Below are positions 40,488 to 52,400 of a stretch of DNA of 64,000 nt, piece after piece. The position numbers were made by a program, and so were the translations under genes. The notes beneath the pieces were generated by a model. The model was given only the letters and a program-made list of their open reading frames with translations, had not been told where the DNA came from and ran no database searches. Numbering within the stretch: position 1 is the stretch's first letter; each line of letters starts with the position of its first letter. Source of the DNA: Gyrodactylus bullatarudis (Eukaryota > Platyhelminthes > Monogenea > Gyrodactylidea > Gyrodactylidae); NCBI GenBank assembly GCA_012064415.1, contig SSNU01000144.1, positions 733,084 to 797,083 of the forward strand. The letters run 5' to 3'.

Positions 40488-43400
40488 TTATGATACGGAA
40501 TAGTTATTAATGACGTTATGAAGATGACGGCTACCGTGGGCTGTTAGATTTTGTTCCGAATCAATATTGGATGTATGAAAAATGGACTGCTGTGCTGAAG
40601 ACTGATGCTTTTTATCCAGGGAATCTGTAATATCTGTTGTCTGTAAGTTATTTTGTTGAGATTGATGATTTAAATTACGATGAGACCAAGTAGATGCTAA
40701 TTTATCCTTAAATTAGTTAATTAATGACTCTGATTTTAAAAATTTACTTACACTGATTGCTAAGGGTTATTTGTCGAACTAAGCTTCCTGACTGTGGATT
40801 CATAAAACTTGGTTGAGTCGATGGCTGCCACAAGCAAGATCGGATGTTGGTATCCGAGGCTGAAAAGAATAATATCAATTAAAATATATATCATTCATGA
40901 TCATCGGTGAGTTAATTATGCTATATTGTAATATTAGTCAGATAAAACTAAGATATCTCATCTCTCTTTGATAAATTAGTTAGCTATGTTACAGCAGTTA
41001 CTCACAAAACAGAGTTGAGAAAATTAAAAACATCTCAAAGAAAAAAAAGGTCATACTATTTCAAGTAATAATATCAATGACACCTGATTATCAGTTTGTG
41101 AAAATATTAATAACAGTAATTAATTTAATAAGTGATCTGCAAGAGTACGATAGTTAAGTCCATGCAGTGTTTCACAAATTCTGGATGTAAAAAGTCTAAA
41201 ATAATTCGAGCCTAAATAATACCAAGATAAATTAGTTAGAGAAGATATTAATAATTATGTGGGCTAAATGTTGGATTTCTTTCACATTTACTTTTTGGGC
41301 TATACAGGATAGGATAAAGTTATGGCTAATGGGGATAATTTCAAAAAATGAAAATTATATGAAACTAACAATCAATGGCAAATCTAGTAGATACTATGGC
41401 CGGATCATCAATATGCCAAGTGCTATTCTGTGAAATTTTCTTTTGCATCTCTCTTTGAGAGAAGAGAGGACTAGAGCCTCTGACAATAGTATCAACAGAA
41501 GTTCGACTACCAGGTGTATTTGTGGACTGATGGTGTAGTAACGAAGTGGCTAGGGTATTTGAAATATTTGTTTTAGAGACACCGTTTAGTCCACGAGATG
41601 CTGATAAATTCGAATTTTCAGATGGAATCAAATTGTTTAAATGATTATTCTTCATGGAGGACATGGAAATATCATCAAAAAGTGGGGGCTAGTTGAAAAT
41701 AAAAATTGAAAATATAACTATATATTAAATATAATATTCAATCATTTTTATTAATTTTTTTAAACTGAAATAGATTAAATTAAATTAGTTGATAAATTTT
41801 AAATAACATAATGCATATTGGTTTTATTGATAATAACTTATAATATATGAGGAGAAACATACTTTATCTCGTTTGACAGAGGAATTATTGCTCCAGAGAA
41901 AATTATTTCTCATCAAGTCTTCATAACTAGAGCCGAGTTGATGAAAAACATTTCCATTGAATCGTGATTGATTGGCATTGGAAGAGTTAGACCCACTAGC
42001 CCAAATACAAGATAATTTGCTAGATTTTGTTATAGCAGAATGTAGCCGGGCGTAATCTATTCCAGTGTTATCAGAAAGATGAAGAAGAAATGTATTTAAA
42101 TCCAGTCCTAATTTATCCTCATTCTCTGGATTATCAAGACTAATAGCTATTCGGAAAGCTATACAGGCGAAATCTAAAGCCTTCACTAAGCTATTTAATG
42201 ATGGGTTTTCTCTGGAATTTTGATCAATACCATTGGTTTGGGGAATCTTTGATGAATGATTATTGACGATAAAGTTATGACTACACGATGTTTCAACTAA
42301 ATAATTTTTAAAAATTATTATAAAAAATTTAGTAAAATAATTAGTAATTGAGATGACTTACGAATATTACCCATCATTGGGTCGTTCGGTTCTGGGATGT
42401 GGGCAAGACCAGGTGGATGCGAGGCAGTTGATTGTTTAGGTAAATCACCGGAAATAGTTTTATCTTCAAATCCTGGTGGAGGAATCATTACTCTAGCACT
42501 ACTACAGGGAGGACCATTAGAATTGGAGCCCCCAGATTGGTTTGTAGGTCTCTGAGGTGTACTTCCAGATTTAGGACCCTGAGAAGGTTGAAAAGAAGGA
42601 ATTTGATTAGGTCCAGTGGATGAGTTCAGATTACAACTACGAAGGGATCCATTTTGCCAATCCTGATTGTTATTGATGGAAGTGTTGCTAATATTAGAAG
42701 GAAATCTATCCTTTTCGGCAGCCAACAGTTCAGCAAGACCATTCTGTGAAATACTGAAAGGATCAAAATCTATATCAACTGGATCTTCTTCAATTTTTTG
42801 GTGACCAAATATAAATTGATGATGATTCTTATTGGAAGATTGATTTTGAGAACTAGTGTTCTGAACATTGTTAGAATCCTTGTTGAGATTAGGATCCAAT
42901 CTTGTCTCTTGAATAGATTCCTCGACTCCTTTTATTTCATTAGGGCTATTACTGTTGGGAGCAATTTTGTTTTCATTATTTGCTTTACTATTAGATTGAT
43001 TGGTATTGGAAATCTGTTTTCTTGTACTGGAAGGAGTTTTCTGCTTTTTCTGAGGTTGCTGATGATTTGATGGATTAGTCTTTGAGGGACAGTTAACACC
43101 TGATTGGGTTTTGTTAGTCAATAATTCGCTATTCGCACTTCGATCGAAGGCGCTGATAATTTTGGATTCCGATATGTGTGGACTGCTCCGATCACTGTCG
43201 CTATGGTATGAGAATTTGCTCTGATGTTGTGTATCAATTTCAAAAGCATTATTGTTGTTGGATTGATTTGTGCACTTGGATTCAAAACCCTTTTGGTCTT
43301 CAGAATTGAAAGATCCGATACTCTGAGTGTATTCGAGCAATAGTTTGTTCATATAATCTGTGTGTTTACCATTTTGCATTTGTTCCTTAGTGAAACTTGC

Positions 43401-44259
43401 TTCAGGATCTCCTAATTCATGAAGATACATACATTCGTGCTTTGAACATTTAGCTCCTTTTAAGAATTGACTGCAATACTTTGTTGTACCAAGAGAAACT
43501 CTAAGTTGTCTACCATGAAGACTACTTTGATCTAATTCTGTAATAGCTCGCATAGCATCCTCGGGTCTAAGGTAGGTAACATAAGCACTAATACTAGAGG
43601 ATCCCTGTGGGCCGGTAAAAGTTTGATTCTGATTAATTTCAACTTTGTAAACTTTTCCAAACTTTCCAAAATACTGAGCAGAAACCAACTGATCCCGTTC
43701 CTTACTCATCCATGGTGGAAGGCCAATGACAAAAATCAAATTTGGCTGGACAACACGTAATTCAGGGAGTACCTTCATCATCTCAGATAAATTTTTGTTC
43801 TTGTTAACATCTTTACGTTTCTTTTTCTGGTTGTTGATCCTAGTGAAATCAGTGCTAGATAATATACGCTTTGATTATATCATATTAATTTTTAGATAGA
43901 GAAAAACTTATTAAAAAGTTAACTAAGCTTTCTTTTAAGAATTATTGATTATAGAAACCAATACTTCGAAGATGACTAATTAAAATGACTTACTTTCCAT
44001 TGAGTATAGAATTAAAATCTGTATCTGGTTGGTCAGTATATACCTAGAAATAAGTAATGATGAAAAAAATGAAAATACTTCTCGACAAGCTGGACAAAGA
44101 CCATTTTCTTCTGTTCTTATTCGATTCCAACAAAACCGACATATTTGGTATGAGCATTTACAAGGAAAGAAAGCAAGATCATCTAAATCCATTAACTCAA
44201 GGCATAAGGGACACTAAGGTGTTATAAATCAATCTTACATTGCGATCTTCTTCGGTCAT
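40488..44259 (-). CDS. CNOT4: CCR4-NOT subunit 4, RING E3 ubiquitin ligase
   Basis: Eight minus-strand exons: 44239-44259, 44079-44213, 43994-44043, 42362-43839, 41863-42296, 41370-41688, 40752-40859, 40488-40696. All joins are in frame, giving 917 aa. CNOT4/Not4 ubiquitinates stalled-ribosome and mRNA-decay targets. Residues 8-50 form the C4C4 RING (C8, C11, C25, C27, C32, C35, C47, C50, in CPLCLELMDLDDLAFF then PCKCSYQICRFCWNR). A lysine-rich helix follows. An RRM lies at about 105-185 (LIFVIGLPPW...SAYVTYLRPEDA), then a CCCH finger (TTKYCSQFLKGAKC...CMYLHELGD). The remainder is disordered and Asn/Ser/Gln-rich, and includes PPGF and HPPGLAHIPEP motifs. Introns 1 and 2 are only 25 and 35 nt. 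The last exons are supported by frame and splice sites, not homology. Confidence 0.9.
44044..44078 (-). other. 35-nt intron in CNOT4
   Basis: A GTATTTTC...TTTCTAG segment directly after the last RING cysteine (CPACRE). Splicing leads into VYTDQPDTD and then the lysine-rich linker. It is not a multiple of three, so the frame needs it removed. Confidence 0.65.
44214..44238 (-). other. 25-nt intron in CNOT4
   Basis: The sequence begins GTAAGATTGA and ends ACCTTAG on the minus strand. Removing it joins MTEEDRN to the RING sequence CPLCLE. Unspliced, the frame from the ATG hits a TGA within a few codons and destroys the first zinc-binding Cys pair. Spacing of all eight RING cysteines supports the join. 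Confidence 0.75.
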
Positions 44260-44666
44260 TTTTGCTGGCAATTATAATAATATATTTCAATAATCTGGAA
44301 TAGAAGCATATTATGTATTCGCGTAGGAAAATTAATATGGTTAACTAACAAAATGCAAACTGATAGACGTATCTGCTAGTCTTTTTAAATATGCCACGAA
44401 ATTACAATAAATATTCATTGGAATTTTGTTGTTTTTAATTTTTTGCAACTTTTCAATTTTAAATTTGGTTGATAGATAATTAATCTAAGATTAAGAATTC
44501 GACAAAAGTTCTATTCGATAGAAACACAATTCGCGATCAATTATGATGCGAAAAGTTGTCTATCTTTGTTATCTTCATGAGTTGAAATTGATTCTTATGA
44601 TTGATACTAATTTCTCATCATAATAAGATTTGAAATTAAAAGAAAGGGATAGGTAATTTCAATAAT

Positions 44667-44672
44667 TTTATT
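44667..44672 (-). terminator. AATAAA poly(A) signal of the helical-repeat gene
   Basis: AATAAA on the minus strand about 47 nt beyond the stop codon at 44719. Confidence 0.5.
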
Positions 44673-44718
44673 AATAATATGTACATGTCTGATTAGTAAT
44701 CAATGATTACACTCTACT

Positions 44719-46496
44719 TTAAACCTTAAACATAGAAGTTTTATTCAAAATTTGACAAAATCCAATCCATGACATATCAATCTGATCATTATTAGGAAAA
44801 TTATTAGATTTCAACTCCAAGAATTTTTGCATAACTTCTACAACGAGAACTTGATTCTTTGTCAACTCTCCATTGGTATGAACCTGAAATTGTCAAGAAT
44901 TAGATTTTATTTTTATTCATGATTCATAAAATTTGTGAAAATACCTGAATATTGTTGATGTTGAACATGTTCCTTAGAAATCTCAGCAAAATTTCATAAA
45001 CACCCAGATCTGATTCGGATTGCCTTTGGTCAGAGTTATCTATTTCGATCAACTCAATAAATGTTTTTAAAACACTTTTCAGGAATCCATTCTACAAAAA
45101 TAACGATTACTAGCTTGGAATAAATTCTTTGAAACAGTATGGAAAATACGCATATGACGCAAAAAAATGAGCGTTGGTGTACTGAAGAGGAAATTATTGG
45201 CGGCAATCTGAGAGAAAGCGGCATTTGTCTGAATAGAGAAGTATTATAATTCAATTGAATACAACCAATACATAGCTATGTATACAATACATGTTACCAG
45301 CTTGGTGGTAAGAAGACGGATAAATAAATCGTCAAAAAAAGAAGAGAGATATTTTTTCTCGTCAAAAACTTCCTTCCGAGAAATTCATTAAAAAATTACA
45401 ATAGAATAGAGAAAATTTTCAAGCCTTTCAAAAATGAACCATGTAAGGAGATTGTATTAATTTTTCAGTTAATATAGTCTAAAGAAGTACTACACATAAA
45501 TCTCATTTTGTAGGAGAAGTAATTTCGGAATTTATTCTTCAAGCTTTTATATTTTTAACAAATGGATAATTATAATACATCGGCATTTCAAGGTTGTAGT
45601 GGAGATTGATATTATGAATGTAGAAACCTCCTTTTATTGATAGAATATCAAAAGATGGATTATTATTATCCATAAGCTTAAATTTGATACAAGAACAGAA
45701 TACCATCATCATCATCATCATCATGGTAAACTTGAAAAGAAAGACATATTTATCCATCTTGAAAGGATCTAAATTAATAACATTCTTCCGAAAAAAACGT
45801 GTTATACATCAAAAACAGAATGAATATCAATAGTAATACTGTTAATAATATTTCTTTGCTTATAAAATAAAAGATCCGAAAAGAATCGAATTAATCGATT
45901 TCATTCCAAAAACACTAAAATAAACTCTAAAGGATAAAGAGAAGAGTTTGAAAGAAAAAGAGAAGCGGTCTTTAAATTTGACTCTACTTCCAACTAGTAC
46001 TGTATCTTCTATCTAATTCAAATATGCCGCCCGCTCTAAAGTAAAGAAAATGCTAACTGAATTATATTTCTCATAATTTTGATGAATCCTAAATTATACA
46101 AAATTAGATGGAAAGAGACAGAGAGAGAGAGAGATAGAGCAAAAGAGAAACAAATATAAAAGTATCAATTTTATCTTACTTTAGATGTAGTTGTTGTATA
46201 TGCCGATCTTTCAAGAAAAACAGAGCCGACAAGTGAGACAACACAAATTTATTAATAGTTAGTTGGATAGTTTGTAGTAATACAATCACTGCAACACTAC
46301 TAAATTCACAGTGTGCATAAAATATAATTAACAGAGCACGGCACTATCATTCATTAATTTTAACAGTAGAATTAGTAGTAGTAGTGGTAATATACACACA
46401 TACTTGAATTATTATGATTATAAATTGAGAAAAAAATCTTTTCCAAAATACTTTACCCCTATTTTTATATAGATTGAGAATGGATGAATGCTAAAA

Positions 46497-46527
<31 letters not shown>

Positions 46528-48544
46528 CATAGGGAACAAAAAAGAGTGTGTAGGAGAGAGAGAGAGAGAGAGAAAGAAATTTGCGCTAAAATGCGGCAAC
46601 ATGAATGATTATCAATATTATAATTCTAGCGTTGAACACATTTTTTTGTGCATATTACCCACTGCATATCATCATCATCAGTAAAGTCTATCAACTATCG
46701 GTATTTGCCTATTTATCTATCAGATATACTAATATTTGAAAAAAATTTATACAGGAGAAACAAAAAATGATATTGACAGTGAAAGATTTTCGCTCGACCA
46801 TATACAGAATATGTATGCATTAAAGTATAAAGTATATACAATGGAATGCCGCCATTTCACATCGACGGAAAGTAAATAACAATTATTCTTTTAGCTTTTA
46901 TTCCTTCATAATCTAAGTAAGTAGAGTGAATAATCTCATGCTCTTACAAAGTAACAGAAATCATGAGAAGTAGAGAGAGAGAGAGTTAAAATTGGCCGCC
47001 TAGATCAATCAAGAAAATATTTAATAACAAATGTGGTAAAGATCAAGTTATTGTTCCAATTGTAACTCCTTAGAAAACATTCCGCCTTAATTGACAAGAA
47101 AAAATTGTTCACAAAAAAGGGCACAGATAACAGGATAATTGTATTTCGGCGATTAAAATTTGAGAAAAAAAATTTTATTGAGTCAACTTCGTAATTCATT
47201 CAGAAAAAAACTATATCCAAGTAAGAAAGTTGTTTGTTATGAATATTTTTTACTTTTTGTTTCCTAGGGTTAAGGCGTGCGCAAAGACAAATCCTCACAT
47301 ACACTCACACAGTTTTTCTCGTATTTTGAATAGCGGCATTCAATGATGGAATAAGTAGTAGCAGTAGGATTAGTAAATATATAGGAATAAAGTAGAGCTT
47401 CCAAGAAGGAAAAAAATTATCCAAGATGACGGAAATATCGGCACAGGCATAGCAGAAAAATTATTATTATTATTAGGAAAAAAGAGAAAATCAAAAAGAA
47501 TATTTTCACTAAAGGTTGCGGGAAAATATTAAACTGACTTACCTCTAGGAGATAGATTTTGAAATCGTCCTGATCAGCTATTATGTTGGAAATACTTGAA
47601 ACAATATATTTGAGAATAATTCTGAAGAGTTTATCTTGAACACAGCTAGTTCTGCTGAAGATGAGAGAGTATTTGAACACCAGAATCTCAAGGAGACATT
47701 CCACCGTTTGACAAGGGATAAATTTAACAATCCTATCAGACAAGTTCTGAATAACTGACAATATACACAGGGATATGGATTTTGACTTTACAGACAGGCA
47801 TTTGAATATAAAAGTAAGACATGAATCTGATGCAAGAATCAAATCTTTGAGATTAGATTCAGCTGAAAGACTTCTGAAGATATAACAGCATTCTTGAGTT
47901 ATTAAAGGGTCATCGTATCTGTTTATGGTGTCTATTAGTAAGTAAATATTTTGGGATTTGAATAGCATAATTTTGAAATAATAATCTGATTCAATAAGCT
48001 TTTTGTGAATTTTGAGAGGTAGCAATTTCTGTCTTTCTTGATATTCAGGGCCAGTTAGGATATGACTGAGAAGGATTTCGAGGTTATGACGATATTCGCA
48101 ATTTTGATAAAATTTGACTAACAATGGATTATAATTTAGAAGCTGATATATAATTTCACAAATTAGTAGAGAATAAATCTGGAAAACTTGTTGATGCATG
48201 ATGGTGTTCATAAGAATGAGGAGTTCACTATAAGAAATGATTTTAGAAATTTCCTTTTTCATCACAAGAGTGTAAATACAAACGAAAAATAATTGAGCTG
48301 TTTCTGAATCAACGTTTAGGATGTTCATCTCAAACAAAGGAATCAGGTCCACTATTGTCTTTCTGTCATAAGGTTTGTCCTCCAAAACAACTCTTATAAA
48401 TTCCAATAGTTTTTGTGGAAGCTGTTTAGTGGTATATCCAATAAATCTGGTAAGAACTTTATTCCTCTGTGAAGAATGATGCTTAAGTCTAATTTTTAGA
48501 CGTGTTTTGGTTTTATTAACAGGAATAAGTAGTCTGGTTTGCAT
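44719..48544 (-). CDS. alpha-helical (armadillo/HEAT-like) repeat protein, unidentified
   Basis: Four probable minus-strand exons. 47543-48544 has 334 codons (MQTRLLIPVNKTKTRLKIRL...DFKIYLLE). 45150-45228 reads TNAAFSQIAANNFLF... in phase. 44945-45091 reads NGFLKSVLKTFIELIEID.... 44719-44883 reads VHTNGELTKNQVLVVE... to a stop. Together they give about 465 aa of leucine/isoleucine-rich amphipathic helices typical of an armadillo or HEAT repeat scaffold. The basic N-terminus faintly recalls an importin-alpha IBB region or TMCO6-like proteins; neither is claimed. The join between exons 2 and 3 is one base out of frame with the obvious donor. A weaker in-phase donor (ACT|GTTTCA, near 45137) would fix it. 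Intron 1 is 2.3 kb. Confidence 0.6.
45229..47542 (-). other. long intron of the helical-repeat gene with microsatellites
   Basis: No coding exon recognised. It holds a CAT/ATC triplet run near 45706-45724, a CA array at 46500-46522 and a GA array near 46555-46574. An extra small exon here could explain the frame mismatch in this gene, but I found none. Confidence 0.45.
46500..46522. repeat. (CA)n microsatellite
   Basis: Perfect CA dinucleotide run; it produces a spurious His-Thr repeat frame on the plus strand. Confidence 0.9.
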
Positions 48545-48661
48545 CTTGGTGATTTGAAAATATTTAACTGGTTAGTTTAAAACAAATTTTAATTTAAATT
48601 AAAAATTAATATACTTGTAATTGTTAAACTGAGTTTATCTCTTCACTGAAACAAATTTAAA
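48545..48661. promoter_or_regulatory. 117-bp shared intergenic region, probable bidirectional promoter
   Basis: Start codons of the helical-repeat gene (-) and Rab27 (+) face away from each other across only 117 bp, which must hold both 5' leaders and promoters. It is AT-rich with no TATA box that I trust. Confidence 0.55.
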
Positions 48662-49402
48662 ATGCTTGGGTCTTCTAATAAAAAGATTACCTACATTGAA
48701 CAGAAAGAATCGGATAATGCAGAGTATGATTATCTCATCAAGCTTTTAGCCCTTGGTAAATAATATCAATAATTCAGTTATATAGGAGATATGAATGTTG
48801 GCAAAACATGTATTTTGCAGCGATACGTTAATAAATCCTATCAAGAAAAATATGCATCCACTGTTGGAATTGACTTCATTCAAAAGAGACTATTAAGAAC
48901 AGTCAATGAAGACACAGCTATCCTAGGAAAGACCCAAAGAATTCAGGTTCAGCTATGGGACACTGCTGGACAAGAGAGATTCAGAAGTCTTTGTACTGTT
49001 TTTCTTCGAGACGCAATGGGATTTCTTCTGGTATTCGATATTACGAATTATGATTCTTTTATGCATTGTCGAGAATGGATGGAATTGCTAAGAAAGCATG
49101 CTTATTGTGAAAATCCAGATGTTATTTTGGTGGGAAATAAATCTGATCTTATAAGTGACCGCAAAGTACCAGAACTTATGGCAAAGCAATTGGCACAAGA
49201 TTTCAAGTTTGTTCAATTACTTAAATAGATTAGTTGTACTTATATAGAAACTAGCGCATTAAATGATGAAAATGTGAGTACTTCAATGGAGATTTTGCTA
49301 GACTTGATCATGCAGAGAATCGAAGAATCTGTTGTTAAAGACAGAATACCAAATTGGGCTGAGAAAAAGAATCAGCCAAATGATTCTCGAGGATGTTGTT
49401 GA
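48662..49402 (+). CDS. Rab27: Rab27 small GTPase
   Basis: Exons 48662-48755, 48786-49206 and 49234-49402; introns of 30 and 27 nt; 227 aa. Rab27 directs docking of secretory granules and lysosome-related organelles. Diagnostic residues: DYLIKLLALGD, switch 1 TVGIDFIQKR, the Rab27-type insertion before QRIQVQLWDTAGQERFRSL, FLRDAMGFLLVFDITN, HAYCENPDVILVGNKSD, ETSALNDEN, LLDLIMQRIEESV and a C-terminal Cys-Cys for geranylgeranylation. The second join gives LAQDFNCTYIETSA, the length seen in other Rab27 proteins. The P-loop reads GDMNVGKT: Met and Asn replace the Ser-Gly of GDSGVGKT at the positions equivalent to Ras 12 and 13. The catalytic Gln of AGQE is kept. Both introns contain in-frame stops. 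Confidence 0.93.
48756..48785 (+). other. 30-nt intron in Rab27
   Basis: Begins GTAAATAATA and ends TTATATAG. It splits the first Gly codon of the P-loop and contains an in-frame TAA. Its removal restores LALGDMNVGKT. Confidence 0.8.
49207..49233 (+). other. 27-nt intron in Rab27
   Basis: Begins GTTTGTTC and ends GATTAG. It contains an in-frame TAG. Its removal joins LAQDF to NCTYIETSA with no length change relative to the family. An 18-nt alternative with acceptor AAATAG at 49225-49230 is also in frame but adds residues. Confidence 0.7.
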
Positions 49403-52400
49403 GATGTTGCTGAAAGAAAAATTATTTCTATTACTTCTTCATGGAGATAATTAAAATACTTTAATTTCACAAAATGCAATAGTGTCCTTCCTTTTTTATT
49501 AACAAAGTAGAAATACTGAGAAATTCATCTCTCTTAATTGATGTAATAATAAATTATCAACTTGTGTATAAAGATTCCGCTAATTATTGAACTGAATTTG
49601 AAACTATTGATAAGCTTGGTGAAAGACTATTAATAAATGAGTTTACAATTACTAAAATTACAATGAAGGAAATTATTCTTGAGTAGCAGAGTAATTGTAA
49701 TTGAGACAGATAAATTTGAGATTAGGTGACAATCAATCTATTGCCTTTCAAAAGTTCTTGTTCTGCACATAACAGAGAGACTCACAAGCTACTAGTTTTG
49801 ACAAAATGATGAAATATTCTCAAAATATATTCAAAATTGAGATACATTTTGTCGTTTTTCATTTTCATCAAAATAAAATTATAACATTATGATCAATAAG
49901 TATTGTATATTTGCATTGAACTAATGGGGTGGGTATGATGCGGAAGTGAGTTATGAAAGATGAATCTTACATGACGGATGTAAGAGAAGCGAACTCAAGT
50001 CATTAATCTTCTTCTTATCGTAAACGTATTTTTTAAATTCAAAACACGGCTACTTTAAAGTAATCACATAAATATTTTCATAAATTAGAATCTAATAAAG
50101 AGTAGTACTCTTAGAGTACTGTTTTAAAAAAATTGATATTGTATAAGTAAACTTTGAGTAATTCAATCTGTTGGCCGCCAAATCTTTTTAAAATTTATTT
50201 CTTCTATAGTCTAGCATCCTATGAAATACTGTCTCTTTTGTTTAATTTGAGCCTACCCAAAAGAATCAGTATAAATCTTATTATATAAACCTTGTCTCGA
50301 ATCTGTTCATGTGTCGCATAAAATTTAGAGAAGATTCCAACTAGATATCAATCCCCATGTCAACTAAACTAATCAAGATAAAATATTCAAATAAAAGTAC
50401 ACCATGAAAATTCGCTAATAAAACTTAACTATTAAAAGAGATTCACGACACTTTTAATTTCAAAAATGAAATGATTCAAGATCCTTCCTTGATCAGTGAA
50501 ATGGTAATTTTGTGCATCAGAATGTGCATTTGAGGAAATGAAACAAATTTTGTATTCCATTTGGCTAAGAAATTCAATCATTTAATTTTTGACAGTTTCT
50601 CCCACAAGCAATACAAAATCGCAAAATTTGATTGGATTCAAATTTATTATTAATCAATTTTGAATTGTACAGTAGATGAGAGGATGCTTGTGCCAGTCCT
50701 TTAGTTTCATCCAGCAAAATTGCACACCAATTCCAAAGGTAGCAAGTTTAGGATATAATGTCCTATTGAGCATAATGTAGAATTTACTGTAGTAGTAGTC
50801 AGCAAGACCAAATTGCAATTGTACACATACATATTAGAATGTACATACACACATGATAACCATAGCTCTACAAAGGATGAATTAATAATAAATTTAGTTT
50901 TAGTAAAGAGCATTTCTCCTCAATAACATCTGTATAGAGTATGAGGTAAAGTGATCAAGTTATCAGAGCAAGACTATACTAAGCGTATTATTACTATGCA
51001 AATTAATAATTGGGTAATATATACATTTTAATGATCGATCAATAAATTATCAATTTATCTTCCCTTAACATGTGGACTCAATTAAAAATGAATTCAACAT
51101 TGTAATATCTGATTTTATCTTTAATAACTTTTAATATCATTTTTTTCTGAAATCCTACTAGTTAGACTCACGTGGACAAAGTTTATTTTCGGTTGTATAC
51201 GTCCAATCGTTACTCAAAGGGTTAGGAAAAAATCAAGTCTACTTGCAAGTGACATGTGCATTTCTTCAGCCTTTTCTTTGTGCATGATATCTGTGGAGAT
51301 CTTAAATTACTCTCCGGATTTATTTACAAACTCAAATTCAAGCTTGGCGTCTTTTATCAACAATAATAAACCATTTATTTGTGAATAAAGAACCAAATGG
51401 AAGAACCAAGCCAGGTTTTTAAAATGAATGGCAAGTTTTGGAGAAAAAGAGTATTTCATTCCAATTACAGGTAAAAGACAGCAATAGAGGCATCTAGTTT
51501 TATTATACTGATTTCAGCTAGAGTTAAATTAAACTTGTCACAAGAGCTGCCTGGCTATCTTGGGTGCTTGGAAAACGTCGGAGATCCCTTTTAATCAGTT
51601 GAGTCAACTCACCTGACAGTTAATGTGATTTAAGTTTGGTGCCACTAGAATGGTGAAATAGTACCTGGTAGATTTAATTAGAGCCTCGAACTAGAATCCA
51701 TTAAAGTAAAATATAATAAAGTAAAGTGTAATAATTTGATTTTCTGATGAAATAATTATTTTTCATAATCATTCGATAAAGACAACTGAAAAGTATGTAA
51801 TTGAAGGAAAGAAGCTTCGACGAAAAAAATATTCTTTCTTCACTCTCTTCACCCCATCATTAGTTAACAGGAGAGAGAGTGTGGTGGTACGAATAATTAA
51901 ATTAGAGAAGGGAATACAATTCGAGTGAAGGGATCCAAAATGATCTCATCCATTACGAAACGTACACAGCCAGTACATCGAAATATAATGTTGTACACAC
52001 ACAGTATCATCATTATTATGATCATACAGATGAGTTGAAGGAAAAAAGAATACTCACACTCACACGCACACACAAGGGCTGTGTATTACACTGTGTGTAT
52101 GGTCAAGAATAAAAAGACCATATAAGAGAATCTACACTTTTATCATATACAAAGGGAGCAATAATTCATCAAAAGACACGGCTCACTGACCAAGGGTGCG
52201 GATGTAAAAGAGAGAGAACGAGAGAAAGTGTGAAGATATTCCCAATTCAATTTGTGCATCTCAAAATTTAATAAATTTTCACAAAGATCCAAGTCAAGTT
52301 TCCCTTTACAATAAAATTATAGAGTAGAGAAAATAAAAAAAACTCATGTTTGAATTCAATTTAGTACCGCTTAGTTTGAGGGACTGATAGATGATCAAGT

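Noticed and set aside
42798..43070. Plus-strand 90-codon frame
   Set aside because: Antisense of the Asn/Ser-rich CNOT4 region; the hydrophobic composition is the complement of AT-rich codons.
44029..44217. Plus-strand 62-codon frame
   Set aside because: Antisense of the CNOT4 RING exon.
46484..46684. Frame with His-Thr and Arg-Glu repeats
   Set aside because: Made by CA and GA microsatellites.
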